Assembly: GCA_945897075.1 (NCBI GenBank)
Contig: CAMDEX010000012.1
Coordinates: 1-50,928 of the forward strand
DNA length: 50,928 nucleotides
Direction: 5' to 3'
Source: Litorilinea aerophila
GTDB taxonomy: Bacteria; Chloroflexota; Anaerolineae; Caldilineales; Caldilineaceae
How positions within the stretch are numbered: position 1 is the first letter of the stretch; each line of letters begins with the position of its first letter. The notes below the pieces were generated by a model, which saw only the letters and a list, made by a program, of their open reading frames with translations, made no database searches and had not been told where the DNA came from. Below, one piece after another: positions 25,001-32,728 of the stretch. The position numbers were made by a program, and so were the translations under genes.

Positions 25001-27305
25001 TGCGCGCCAGCAGCGCCCAGACCGGGTTTTCGCTCCAGCCGTTGAGGAATTTGATCAGCCGGTCGCTGACGAAATCCACCGCCTCTACCAGAAAATGGCC
25101 GCTGCCCATGGCCGGGTCCAACACTTTCACGTCCAGACAGTCGTCGGCCAGGCGCAGCATCTCCTCCCGCCTCCAGAAAAGCTCCGCCGACTGGTCGCCA
25201 CCGCGTACTCTCACCCGCTCCCGATGCTCGCGGTATTGACGCTGGGCCGCGCGCAGGCGATCTTCCAGCGCGGCGAATTTGCGATCCAGCACCGGGCCGA
25301 CCGTATGCTCCACAATGTATTTGACGATGTAATCCGGGGTGTAGTAACTGCCCGTGGCCTTGCGCTCGCGCTTGTCGTTCTCCAGATAGACATCGCCCAC
25401 GGCCAGCGTCGCCACCGCCCGTTTGCCGCCCAGTTGGCCCGCAGGCAGATAGACCTCCTTGCCCTTCTCTTTGACCACCGCCAGCGCTTCGGCCGCGATG
25501 CGCACCCGAAATTCCAGCAGCCCTTCGTAGATGGAGCCAAGCTGGCGCACGCCCAGAGATTTGAAGTCAATAAAGGCCAGGGCCTGGCTTTTGGCGTCCA
25601 CATCCCGGCAGAGGCGGTCCAGCCCCAGGGCCAGGAAGCGGTCGGGGATGGCGTTTTCGTTCAGAAAACGGCCCGCGTCTGTGCTGTTGCTAAAGAGGCC
25701 GCCGTTGTATTTGGGCAGATTCAGCCCGGCGTCCCCGGCGTCAATGGCGGCAAAGAGCCGTTGCAACCCCCGGTAGAGTTGGTCGGAATCCTCGGCGTAG
25801 TGCTGGGCCAGACGGGCGGGCGCGGCGTCTTCCACAGTGCCAGCGGCCGCGGCCACAGCCTTCTTCAGCCGGTCCAGGCTGGCCTCGCCATAGCCCCGGC
25901 TCTCGTAGACGGGCAGCAGTTCCAGGCTCTCGGCGTAAAGGATAAAGATCAGCCGGTAGAGAAATGTCATTGTGGCGGTAAAAAGCTGGTTCAGTTCGGC
26001 GTCGGAGACGGTAGAAGTCGAACTTTTGTCAAAAGTTCGACTTCTGATAAAGCCCTCGGCAAAGTGGGGGAAAATATCGGTGAAGACCCGCCCTTTCAGC
26101 CGGTCGCCCAACTCTTTGGCGTAGTCCGCGGATTTTTGCAGCAGACCGTCCAGAAAGCCCTGGAAAGCTTGGCTGCGGAAGAAGAGCCACCAGTATTGGA
26201 GCGCGGTGCGTTGCTCCGGGGCGTGGATGGCCTCGTCCAGATCGATCTCGTAGTAGTTGGTGGCTTTGTTGCTGGCCGTGGCCGAATAGAGCCGCCAGAG
26301 CTTGCCGTTGGTCAGGATCACCCATTGGACCGGTGCGGCAGCCAGCACACTCACCACCCGTGCGCCAGGGATGTCGTCGGGGGTTGCGGTGTCGCGGGTC
26401 TCGTCGCTGTCGTCCAGATTGCGGTTCCAGACGGTTGTCAGCGCGGCCGCGATGGGCGTTGCCGGGTCGTCGGGCGCATAGAGCAGATAATCGGGCTGCT
26501 CCGGCGCGTTCTGTCCAGCGGGCTGGGCCACGGGCCGCAAGCCCAAGCTGACGAAGAGAGGTTCGTAGAGAGCGACGCGGATGGTCTGCTCTGGCTGGCG
26601 GGAGTAGCGGTTGCGGGCATCGGCCAGATGGCGCAGCACCTCCCGCCCAATGAGTGACACATCCTCCCCCCATTCCGGCGTCAGTTGGGGGTCGGTCAGC
26701 CGGGTGGTCAGGTAATAGTCGGAGAAGAGCGCCCGGTTGTTGAAGTATTGCTCGCTCCATTCGGCCAGGGTAAAAGCCGAGCGCAGCTTCTCCCACTGGT
26801 ACGATCCGTCGGCTTCAGTGAAGGTAAAGCGGCGCAGCACGCGCAGGTCCACCGGGCCGGGGTTGCGCCGGTTGACGGTCAGCGTGCGCGGGCGGATGAT
26901 CTGACGCAGACCGCTGCCCACGCGCCCGCCTTTGATATTCTCCCGCTCCACCAGCACAAAGTCCAGACTTTCGTAGTCCCTTGTCAAAACCAGCAACACC
27001 TCACCGGGCCGATCCCGAAAGCGCCGAGCGATCTGCTGGGTCAGGGCTACCGTCACCGACCGGGCCTCGTACAGGTAGACCACCACATCCCCGTCCACCG
27101 GGTCTGCGCCCACCCGGCGGATGGCGGTGAGCTGCTGGCGCAGGTCTGCCGTGTCCAGTCCCAGGCTGGCGTGGTCCAGGAGCAGGCTGTCGTCCACGTC
27201 GTAGCCCAGGCGGGCGAAGAAGTGGACGATCTGGTCGGCGTTTTCCAGTTGGCCGATGTCGGCGGCGGAAAGCAGCTTGTCGTTGGTGGACAGGTCATCA
27301 GTCAT
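22071..27305 (-). CDS. Large Eco57I-type DNA adenine methyltransferase, probable type IIG restriction-modification enzyme
   Basis: A 1744-residue protein. The N-terminal 650 residues precede the catalytic core and may include a nuclease-like region (RPGEVLLVLTRDYESLDFVL). A linker with GSIYEGLLEF and RKATGSYYTPDYIV is the usual lead into the methyltransferase. Motif I (LDPAMGSGHFLVEA) is near residue 730 and motif IV (VVGNPPYDVF) near 1018, giving N6-adenine specificity. The downstream region, about 1020-1380, is the specificity (TRD) part and is conspicuously AT-rich in DNA (23160-24245) while both flanks are GC-rich. The C-terminus (ALAILLPVKRQ-like helical part) is uncharacterised. Length and layout resemble type IIG/BREX PglX-like enzymes, but no other BREX gene is present. 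It is followed by a convergent Fic gene and preceded 155 bases upstream by the HNH-helicase gene. Confidence 0.88.
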   Translation of the reverse strand: MTDDLSTNDKLLSAADIGQLENADQIVHFFARLGYDVDDSLLLDHASLGLDTADLRQQLTAIRRVGADPVDGDVVVYLYEARSVTVALTQQIARRFRDRPGEVLLVLTRDYESLDFVLVERENIKGGRVGSGLRQIIRPRTLTVNRRNPGPVDLRVLRRFTFTEADGSYQWEKLRSAFTLAEWSEQYFNNRALFSDYYLTTRLTDPQLTPEWGEDVSLIGREVLRHLADARNRYSRQPEQTIRVALYEPLFVSLGLRPVAQPAGQNAPEQPDYLLYAPDDPATPIAAALTTVWNRNLDDSDETRDTATPDDIPGARVVSVLAAAPVQWVILTNGKLWRLYSATASNKATNYYEIDLDEAIHAPEQRTALQYWWLFFRSQAFQGFLDGLLQKSADYAKELGDRLKGRVFTDIFPHFAEGFIRSRTFDKSSTSTVSDAELNQLFTATMTFLYRLIFILYAESLELLPVYESRGYGEASLDRLKKAVAAAAGTVEDAAPARLAQHYAEDSDQLYRGLQRLFAAIDAGDAGLNLPKYNGGLFSNSTDAGRFLNENAIPDRFLALGLDRLCRDVDAKSQALAFIDFKSLGVRQLGSIYEGLLEFRVRIAAEALAVVKEKGKEVYLPAGQLGGKRAVATLAVGDVYLENDKRERKATGSYYTPDYIVKYIVEHTVGPVLDRKFAALEDRLRAAQRQYREHRERVRVRGGDQSAELFWRREEMLRLADDCLDVKVLDPAMGSGHFLVEAVDFVSDRLIKFLNGWSENPVWALLARTQQEILADMERQGVSIDKERLTRVALLKRSVLKRCIYGVDLNGMAVELAKVSLWLDAFTLGAPLSFLDHHLKWGNSLIGARVGEVRESLQSRADQQLGLFSQSKFAGVMLATDLMRQVSYLSDNTVEQLAASATAYHSAADHLAPYKRVLDVYTSRWFGNEPSKKGTDDALEFLQRTDVEAWLNNPAKGKLPAADYMDSPRIARTALTAAAAKRFFHWELEFPEVFFAPSAPGGQDVQLREDGGFDAVVGNPPYDVFAEKELGYSVEDEIGYFTKIGIFGPALGRKLDLYRLFLCRGSDLIRPNAQLGMIIPMSIMGDQQTSNLRNHIVHDMDILRINAFPQKDDPHRRIFFEAKLPTCVIVVSNSISEKLVQLIVHPGNLLGEVSGSVLIESSNLRKLVKNLDGIPLIQSQGQVSLLLRLERNFDQLDDHLITYQGEINQTTHIAHLSNKPSTGPLVYRGGNVQRYEFIEEARQGEKLYINETSFRKQYGHGKVEHITQARIGYQRKAALDNWRRLIFSTLPTPCYAIESISYYLVEGTTSWFHLALLNSHLMEWRFNLTSTNNMVSTDEISTLPIPRIDFITPADERARLAGEIVGAYNLGDNGSVVHRVQVALNEGQVDVIHDLLAFLAGRMIDLNKEKQAEVKRFLGWLEAKLRIPAPGLDALPGKTILQGYLGDYQKGAKETAWADFYYRLHQNRNLLGVALDGVQGEIQTEYEKSLALLLPVKRQLAHTDNLIDQIVYKLYGLSDAEIELIERPAYEQALADAKAKVAGDETLRADADAAAGVMAEIILPAARRIQSQTAFAAERAALDAALPGWHLFPEEVATFLLSGEYDLHTRPDGLDFSSAVVSFAKAVERMLYHRLLLPWRDAAGALESDARNTFLQAFLRREKELTLGSLAIILQSSRETALRAYIQQCYPHAATSFFGAEGVAARLSDPASVQLRNAAAHDELLGRDAAQSARVWALGILRYL
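23160..24245. other. AT-rich insert covering the methyltransferase specificity region
   Basis: By eye the coding DNA here is rich in A/T third positions and homopolymer runs, in contrast to the GC-rich sequence immediately before 23160 and after 24245. The right boundary coincides with the NPPY motif, so the foreign-looking part is the target-recognition region alone. Confidence 0.75.
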
Positions 27306-27435
27306 GGGGAGGCTTTTCTCGCTGCTCGTGGATGGGTGGACGAAAGGTGTGGGTGGCTCTTATCTTATCCTAATGAGCATCCAGAAACAAGTTTCCGATG
27401 TGCATCTTCCGGGGAGGTTGGGAAGTAAGACTTCG

Positions 27436-27459
27436 CTTTCCGCGCGAAGACGCGGAAAG
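27436..27459. repeat. Short inverted repeat at the 3' end of the helicase gene
   Basis: CTTTCCGCG (27436-27444) pairs with CGCGGAAAG (27451-27459) around CGAAGA, ending at the helicase stop (27460). It may terminate or attenuate transcription before the methyltransferase gene. Confidence 0.6.
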
Positions 27460-30351
27460 TCAGCGAAAGACAACCTCCCGGCTCTGCTTCCCCTGCGCAG
27501 CCGACCCGCCTCTCCCTGTGCGCAACACCTCCAACAGCGCCAACGCCAGCGCCTTCGTGTCCAGCAGCGGACGTTCCCCCGCGTCGTTGAGCAGCACCGG
27601 CCCCACACAGGCCGGGCAGCCGTAGCGACAGCCGCAGCCCCGGATCATCTCCTCTGCCCCGGCCAGCAGCTCCCCGTGACGCTCGAACAACTGCTCGCTG
27701 AAGCCCAGCCCTGCGGCGATGCGCTCGAAGATGTAAATGCGGGGCGAAGGATTGGATATTGGGTATTGGGTATTAGGTAATTCGTCACCTGCCACCTGCA
27801 ACTTTCCACCTGCCACCTGCAACTCGCCACCCGCCACCTGCGACTCGCCACCTGCCACCTGCAACTCGCCACCTGCCACCTGCAACTTTCCACCCGCCAC
27901 CTGCCCCTCCCTCACCACGCTTATCCCCAGATCGTTGCGGTCGCACATCAGATAGAGCGAAGCCAGATTGCCCAGCGCGTAGCCGAGGCCGTCCAGACCG
28001 CTGCGGGTACGCACGCCCGCTTCGATGCGCCGGTGGCAGCGCTGGCAGAGCAGAGTCAGGTTGCTCAGCCGGTTGGCAAGCTGGTAGTTTTCGTTGTGGC
28101 CGGGGATGTAGCCGAAGGTACGGAAGGGGGTCTGGTGATGCACGTCGTGCTGGCGGCCCTCCGGCTTGGACGCGCCGCATTGGGTACAGGCATATTTGTC
28201 GCGCGCCCGCACGGCGGCCCGCTGCTCCTGCCAGTTAGGGCCGTAGTCGTTGGGCGCATCCCGCCAACGATCCATCTGCATCAGAATCTCCTGTGCCGCG
28301 GGTGTCACCTCCAGCCAGTAGCCCGTCGTTTCCAGCGTATGCGGCGGATAGTCCAGCGGGAAGACGCCCAGATTCTCGTGGGTGTAGCGGCGCACGCGGC
28401 GATAGTCGCTGACGGTCGTCGTCACGCGCAGGTCGCCGTAGGCCAGATGGCTGCCCCCTTCCGTCCGTTCGCCGTGGATTGCCAGCACTTCGGTCTGGCT
28501 TTCGCTGTTGGCCTGCGTGTAAAAGTCCACCTCCACGCCGCGCACACTGGCGATGCGTCCCTCCCAGTCCAGCCTTTCCACCAGATAGGATTGCCCCTCG
28601 TGGAGGTAGACCGCGCCATCGTGGACGAGGAGGGGCGCGCTCTCCCCGTCAATCTCCCCCACCAGCCGGGTCACGCCGTCAGCGTCCGTGGCCTGGATCA
28701 GGAAAGGATCGTTGCCCGCGCTGCGCAGACTGACCCGGCGCGCGGGGTAGCTCTCGCCCTGCCAGAGGAAGCGGCCGGCGTAGTCGTTCACATCGCCGCT
28801 TTCGGCCAGCAGCGCCAACACATCGCCGGTGATGGGCGAACGGCCAAAGCTCTCCCCGGCCACAAAAGGCAGTTCAAAGGCGGCGCAGCGCATCTGATCC
28901 ACCAGCAGCATCAGATTGTCCGGGTTGATGACCGCCTGCTCGGGTGAACGCTCGAAGAAAAAGGCCGGCTGGCTGATCAGATACTGATCCAGCGCGCTGG
29001 CACTGGCGACGAGAATAGCGAGAGAGGCGTCGGCCGTGCGCCCGGCGCGGCCCATCTGCTGCCAGGCGCTGGCGATTGTGCCCGGATAGCCACACAGAAT
29101 CGCCGCCTCCAAACGGCCGATGTCAATGCCCAACTCCAGCGCATTCGTCGTCACCACCCCGCGCACAGCGCCAGAACGCAGACCGGCCTCAATCGCCCGC
29201 CGTTCTTCGGGCAGATAGCCGCCGCGGTAGCCGCGAATAGGCGACTGGCGAACGGCGACTGGGGATCGGGGATCGGGTAATCCCCAGTCCCCAGTCGCCT
29301 GTCGCCTGTCCCCAGTCGCCTGTCCCCAGTCGCCTGTCCCCACTCGCTGCATCCTCTCCCGAATGTATGTGAGCAGCACTTCGACGGTCAGTCGGGCGCG
29401 GGCGAAAACGATTGTTTGCAGGCCAGCCAGAAGGGTACGCACGGCCAGGTCTTGGCTTTCCAGCACACTGCTGCGCCGCAAGCCCTGTATGGGGTCGTAG
29501 AGGGGCGGGTTGTAGAGGATGATATGCTTCTCGCCCTGGGGCGCGCCGTTGCGGGCGATGACTGTCACCGGCTGCTCGACCAGTTTTTCGGCGAGTTCTT
29601 GCGGGTTGGCAATCGTGGCGCTGGTGAGGACGAAGCGCGGCTGGCTGCCGTAGAAGGCGGCGATCCGTTGCAGACGGCGCAACACATTCGCCACGTGGCT
29701 ACCAAAGACGCCCCGGTAGGTGTGCATCTCGTCAATGACGACGGTTTGCAGCCCGGCAAAGAAGCGCTCCCAGCCGGCGTGGTAGGGCAAAATGCCCGTA
29801 TGCAACATATCCGGGTTGGTGATGAGCAGACGGCTCGCACGGCGGATGGCGGCGCGCTGGGCGGAGGGGGTGTCGCCGTCGTAGGTGGAGAAGGGGATCG
29901 GAGGCTGGGGATTGGGGATTGGGGACTGGGGACTGGGCGCGGTCTTTCCGATCCCCGATCCCCGATCCCCGATTCCCAATCCCCAGTCGCCGATCTCCTG
30001 TAGTTGATCGTGCGCCAATGCCTTCGTCGGAAAGAGATAGAGCGCGGTGGCGCTGGGATCGCTGAGGAGCTGGTGCAGGACGGGCAGGGTGTAGCAGAGT
30101 GTCTTGCCGCTGGCGGTGGGGGTGACGACGGCGATATTCTCCCCGGCCAGGGCGCGGGTCACGGCTGCGTGCTGGTGGCTGTAGAGGTGGGAGATGCCGC
30201 GTCTGCCCAATGCAGCGACCAGCGCCGGGTGCAGAACGTCCGGGATGGGCGCGGTCTGGGCGGGCCGGGCGGGCAATGTCTGCCAGGCGGTCACATTCGC
30301 CATAAAGCCGGTGTCCCGGCGCAGGTCAGCGAGGAGAGGGGTAAGGGACAT
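27460..30351 (-). CDS. MrfA/YprA-like DEAD/DEAH helicase with embedded HNH module and C-terminal Zn-binding domain
   Basis: A 963-residue helicase. Walker A is VVTPTASGKTLCYTLP (Lys83), followed by KALAHDQLQE, TNPDMLHTGILP, DEMHTYRGVFGSH and TSATIANPQELAE, then RGGYLPEERRAIEAGLRSG and NALELGIDIGRLEAAI and QMGRAGR: the MrfA/YprA pattern. After a DUF1998-type middle domain, residues 705-778 contain an HNH module: YACTQCGA, DVHHQTPFRTFGY, NLTLLCQRCHRRIE. The C-terminal Zn site is CGCRYGCPACVG. MrfA repairs mitomycin-type lesions in Bacillus. Three stretches coded by interspersed repeats lie at residues about 118-154, 336-364 and 814-873, all in frame. ATG 30351 is chosen since upstream codons come from repeat sequence; its ribosome site is weak. 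Confidence 0.88.
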   Translation of the reverse strand: MSLTPLLADLRRDTGFMANVTAWQTLPARPAQTAPIPDVLHPALVAALGRRGISHLYSHQHAAVTRALAGENIAVVTPTASGKTLCYTLPVLHQLLSDPSATALYLFPTKALAHDQLQEIGDWGLGIGDRGSGIGKTAPSPQSPIPNPQPPIPFSTYDGDTPSAQRAAIRRASRLLITNPDMLHTGILPYHAGWERFFAGLQTVVIDEMHTYRGVFGSHVANVLRRLQRIAAFYGSQPRFVLTSATIANPQELAEKLVEQPVTVIARNGAPQGEKHIILYNPPLYDPIQGLRRSSVLESQDLAVRTLLAGLQTIVFARARLTVEVLLTYIRERMQRVGTGDWGQATGDRRQATGDWGLPDPRSPVAVRQSPIRGYRGGYLPEERRAIEAGLRSGAVRGVVTTNALELGIDIGRLEAAILCGYPGTIASAWQQMGRAGRTADASLAILVASASALDQYLISQPAFFFERSPEQAVINPDNLMLLVDQMRCAAFELPFVAGESFGRSPITGDVLALLAESGDVNDYAGRFLWQGESYPARRVSLRSAGNDPFLIQATDADGVTRLVGEIDGESAPLLVHDGAVYLHEGQSYLVERLDWEGRIASVRGVEVDFYTQANSESQTEVLAIHGERTEGGSHLAYGDLRVTTTVSDYRRVRRYTHENLGVFPLDYPPHTLETTGYWLEVTPAAQEILMQMDRWRDAPNDYGPNWQEQRAAVRARDKYACTQCGASKPEGRQHDVHHQTPFRTFGYIPGHNENYQLANRLSNLTLLCQRCHRRIEAGVRTRSGLDGLGYALGNLASLYLMCDRNDLGISVVREGQVAGGKLQVAGGELQVAGGESQVAGGELQVAGGKLQVAGDELPNTQYPISNPSPRIYIFERIAAGLGFSEQLFERHGELLAGAEEMIRGCGCRYGCPACVGPVLLNDAGERPLLDTKALALALLEVLRTGRGGSAAQGKQSREVVFR
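27756..27911. repeat. 21-bp minisatellite inserted in frame in the helicase gene
   Basis: Six 21-base units (27786-27911), consensus CACCTGCCACCTGCAACTYSC, read on the minus strand as repeats of QVAGG(K/E)L. The adjacent 27756-27785 stretch carries GGGTATT repeats coding NTQYPI. The same GCAGGTGGC family is intergenic at 39540-39600 and 39706-39760. Confidence 0.88.
29258..29345. repeat. GGGGATT/GGGGACTGG repeat inserted in frame in the helicase gene (site 2)
   Basis: Copies of CGCCTGTCCCCAGT on one side and CTGGGGATCGGGGATCGG on the other code for the low-complexity run between ERMQ and YRGGYLPEERR in the helicase. The family matches the intergenic array at 44154-44345. Confidence 0.85.
29888..29998. 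repeat. GGGGATT/GGGGACTGG repeat inserted in frame in the helicase gene (site 1)
   Basis: G-rich (GGGGATTGGGGATTGGGG) then C-rich (GATCCCCGATCCCCGATC) halves form an imperfect inverted repeat within the coding region, between KALAHDQLQE and YDGDTPSAQRA, where relatives have a short loop. Confidence 0.85.
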
Positions 30352-30526
30352 AAAAGGATATTCGGTATTGGGTATTTCGTTGGGTCGCGGAAACGTGAAG
30401 GGGACGCAGGATGCCTTATACGCTACCGTCTTTGGCAGATGGCTCACAAACTTTGGCCGAAAGATACGGTAGAGTTAGATTGTTCAATTTTGCACAATCC
30501 ATTTCATCTCGATCCCGAGGAAAATC

Positions 30527-31303
30527 ATGCGTACTTCGTTCTATCTGTTCGTGCTTTTGGCGCTGGTCATCGCTGGTTGTGGCGGCGGCGTCTCTGCGGT
30601 GGAGATCGCTACCCCCATCGCCGTCTACACAGCGGCGCCCACTGCCCAGCCGGTTGCCCAGGCCACCCGTATACAGCCGCCCACAGCCACCCCGACAATC
30701 GCGGTGACGGCCACGCCTCTTCCCTCCGATACACCGACGGCCACGCCGAGCGCCACACCCACCGACGAGCCGACAGCTACGCCGACAATGACAGCAACGG
30801 TTGCAATAACCGCTACGGCCACGTCAACGCCCAGCGCCACACCGACGCAGGCAGCCGCGACGGCTACTGTCACCACCACTCTGCCTGCGCCAACGGTTGC
30901 CGTTACTGTCACACTTCCCCCGCCCACAGCCACACCGGTTGCGGCCTCGGCCACGGATGATTCCGCCATCTACGCCGGTCTGCCGGAGGAAATTCTCGCG
31001 GCGCTGCCTGCCGCGGATGCCGCCAACGGCGAAGCGCTGACCGTCTCCAACGGCTGCACGGCCTGTCACAGCCTGCAAAAAGATGTGCGCGTTGTGGGGC
31101 CAAGCTGGTACGATGTGGGCGCGACAGCCAACGAACGGGTGGCCGGGCAGAGCGCGGCGATCTATCTCTACACAAGCATTACAGAGCCGAACGCCTACGT
31201 CAACGAAGACTACATCGCCGGGCTGATGCCCCTGACCTACAAAGAAGTTATTTCCAGCCAGCAGATGGCCGACATCATCGCCTATCTGTTGACGTTAAAG
31301 TAG
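30527..31303 (+). CDS. Lipoprotein with Thr/Pro-rich linker and c-type cytochrome domain
   Basis: A 258-residue exported protein. Lipobox LVIAGC (Cys18), then about 120 residues dominated by ATPT-like repeats, which should form an extended, probably glycosylated stalk. The last 100 residues are a monoheme cytochrome c: heme-binding CTACH in SNGCTACHSLQ, and Met in GLMPLTYKEV as the likely second axial ligand, ending in the typical MADIIAYLLTLK helix. It should carry electrons at the outer face of the membrane. The ATG has GAGG eight bases upstream. No oxidase or other cytochrome genes are adjacent. Its TAG stop lies in a palindromic repeat. Confidence 0.9.
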   Translation: MRTSFYLFVLLALVIAGCGGGVSAVEIATPIAVYTAAPTAQPVAQATRIQPPTATPTIAVTATPLPSDTPTATPSATPTDEPTATPTMTATVAITATATSTPSATPTQAAATATVTTTLPAPTVAVTVTLPPPTATPVAASATDDSAIYAGLPEEILAALPAADAANGEALTVSNGCTACHSLQKDVRVVGPSWYDVGATANERVAGQSAAIYLYTSITEPNAYVNEDYIAGLMPLTYKEVISSQQMADIIAYLLTLK

Positions 31304-31398
31304 GTCGGACTGTCAGTCCGACCAGTGTAGGACGAGTAGGTCGGACTGCCAGTCCGACCAGTGTAGGACGGGTAGGTCGGACTGCCAGTCCGACCTAC
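31300..31398. repeat. Three 36-bp units of a palindromic repeat spanning two convergent stop codons
   Basis: Each unit is a TAGGTCGGACTG-CAGTCCGACC palindrome followed by GTGTAGGACG-type spacer; period 36. The array begins at the TAG (31301-31303) that ends the cytochrome gene and finishes with CCGACCTAC, whose CTA (31395-31397) is the stop of nurA on the other strand. Confidence 0.9.
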
Positions 31399-32621
31399 GA
31401 ACGCCGCTGCTCTTTGCTGCGCATCTTGCGCGCGGTGGAAAGTTCAATGCCCGACTGTTCCAGAAAATCCTGTAGGATGCGGTAGAAGCGTTCCCTGTCC
31501 TGCTGCGAGATGACGGCCAGGGCGTCGGCGGTCTCGATGGCGTAGGGATAGCCCACACCTACCACTGATTCCGCCCGCACCCGGTCAATCACCTCCTCGG
31601 CCCGGCCCGCGTCGAGAATCCAACGCGGCATTTCCAGCCGGGCCGGGGCGCGGTCATTGACGAGATTGATGTATGTGAAGGCCACCTCTTTGTAGAAAGG
31701 CGCTTTGGTCAGCCGCTTCGGGTCCAGATTGAGCGAATCGCGGCGGGCGCAAAGAAAGAGCGGGCTGCGGTCGCCCCAGGCCGTGAGGATGCGCCCGAAG
31801 AGGCTGGCGTCACCGCTGCGGCTGATTTGCGCTTTGGCGTAGAGCAGATTGACCAGCGTCACCACATCCCGGCTGTAGCTGCTGTCCACAAAACCGACCA
31901 GCGGCGTGCGGGTTTTGCGCGAGCAGTGCAGCAGCCGGTCCACCGCTTCGATGTAGACTTTGGCCCGGTTTTCGCGCAGTTGCCCGGCAAAACTGATGAC
32001 AAACGAACCGTCGAAGAAGCAGAGCGGGCGTTCGGCTTCGGGGCGGTCGCTGTACTCCTCCATCAGATCACAGAGTTTGGCGCACTCCAATACGAAACGC
32101 TGCTGGTTGACCCGCCAGTTGGGGAAGCCCCCCTCAGCGTCGGAATCGTCCTCGTCGCCCAGCTCGTCCGGGGCCAGCACTTCAAATTGTACATCCTTCA
32201 CATAATTTTGTGCGCCCGGCGCGGCTGGTCTGTGTTCATTGACAAACCAGCCCACCTGCACCGCGCCCACTGGCATCGAAAAATCCTTCGTGGGCGTAAT
32301 CTGGCTGCCGTCCACCGCGATCACCGGGCGGTTGCGCAGAATTTCATAAGCCCAGGCGCGCGCCTCCTGGTGGTTGTTCCACTCTTTGCCAAAGGCCAGG
32401 CGCATCCCGTCCGCCGCGTCGATGTCGTCGGTGGGCAACGCGCCCGGCCACTCCTCGCCACTGGCGCTGATGGCCGCGTCCAATGCCGCCCCACTCTGTC
32501 TGCGAAAGGCGTCAAAGGAGTCGGCCAGCCGTCGCTGCTCCGCCGCAATCTCGGCGTCGTAGCCGGTGAACTGTTCTTTCTTGCGTTCCAGCGATGCGAC
32601 CACCCGCTTGCGATCCAGCAT
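31395..32621 (-). CDS. nurA: NurA-domain nuclease
   Basis: A 408-residue NurA family protein. The metal-binding acids expected for NurA 5'-3' nuclease are visible in VIAVDGSQITP (Asp104), LCFFDGSFVIS (Asp204) and VGFVDSSYSRD (near 250); the family ending GYPYAIETADALAVIS is present. In archaea and some bacteria NurA works with the hexameric HerA translocase in DNA end resection or phage defence. Here an FtsK-type ATPase lies 1.6 kb away, separated by one gene and a repeat region, and is the only candidate partner. ATG 32621 has GAGGGG seven bases upstream. An acidic insert (DEDDSDAEGG) at about 156-165 is unusual. The stop comes from a repeat. Confidence 0.87.
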   Translation of the reverse strand: MLDRKRVVASLERKKEQFTGYDAEIAAEQRRLADSFDAFRRQSGAALDAAISASGEEWPGALPTDDIDAADGMRLAFGKEWNNHQEARAWAYEILRNRPVIAVDGSQITPTKDFSMPVGAVQVGWFVNEHRPAAPGAQNYVKDVQFEVLAPDELGDEDDSDAEGGFPNWRVNQQRFVLECAKLCDLMEEYSDRPEAERPLCFFDGSFVISFAGQLRENRAKVYIEAVDRLLHCSRKTRTPLVGFVDSSYSRDVVTLVNLLYAKAQISRSGDASLFGRILTAWGDRSPLFLCARRDSLNLDPKRLTKAPFYKEVAFTYINLVNDRAPARLEMPRWILDAGRAEEVIDRVRAESVVGVGYPYAIETADALAVISQQDRERFYRILQDFLEQSGIELSTARKMRSKEQRRS

Positions 32622-32644
32622 CAACCCCTCTCTTTCGTAACTAC

Positions 32645-32728
32645 CAAGCCACCCCCACCCGGACTCCCCCAGATTGGGGGAGGAGTCGAATCGGTTCCCT
32701 CCCCAATTTGGGGAGGGTTAGGGTGGGG
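32645..32728. repeat. Paired hairpins between nurA and the RraA-like gene
   Basis: CTCCCCCAGATTGGGGGAG (near 32668-32686) and CCCTCCCCAATTTGGGGAGG (near 32699-32718) are two short palindromes, flanked by CCACCCCCACCC and GGGTGGGG that pair over the whole element. It lies just downstream of the RraA-like stop and probably terminates that transcript. Confidence 0.75.

Noticed and set aside
24576-26657. 693-codon plus-strand ORF inside the methyltransferase gene
   Set aside because: Antisense shadow of GC-rich coding sequence: low-complexity His/Gln-rich translation and no motif.
27784-27911. Reading the GGTGGCAGG stretch as a collagen-like or adhesive protein repeat of function
   Set aside because: The same DNA repeat is found in intergenic regions, so its coding content is more easily explained by insertion of a DNA repeat.
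17025-30351. Complete BREX or DISARM system
   Set aside because: No PglZ, BrxL, BrxB/C, DrmB or separate DrmC gene is seen; only single components resemble members of those systems.
31300-31398. Possible CRISPR array
   Set aside because: Units have a 36-base period, but the palindromic part is 24 bases and the 12-base spacers are nearly identical; no cas genes are present.
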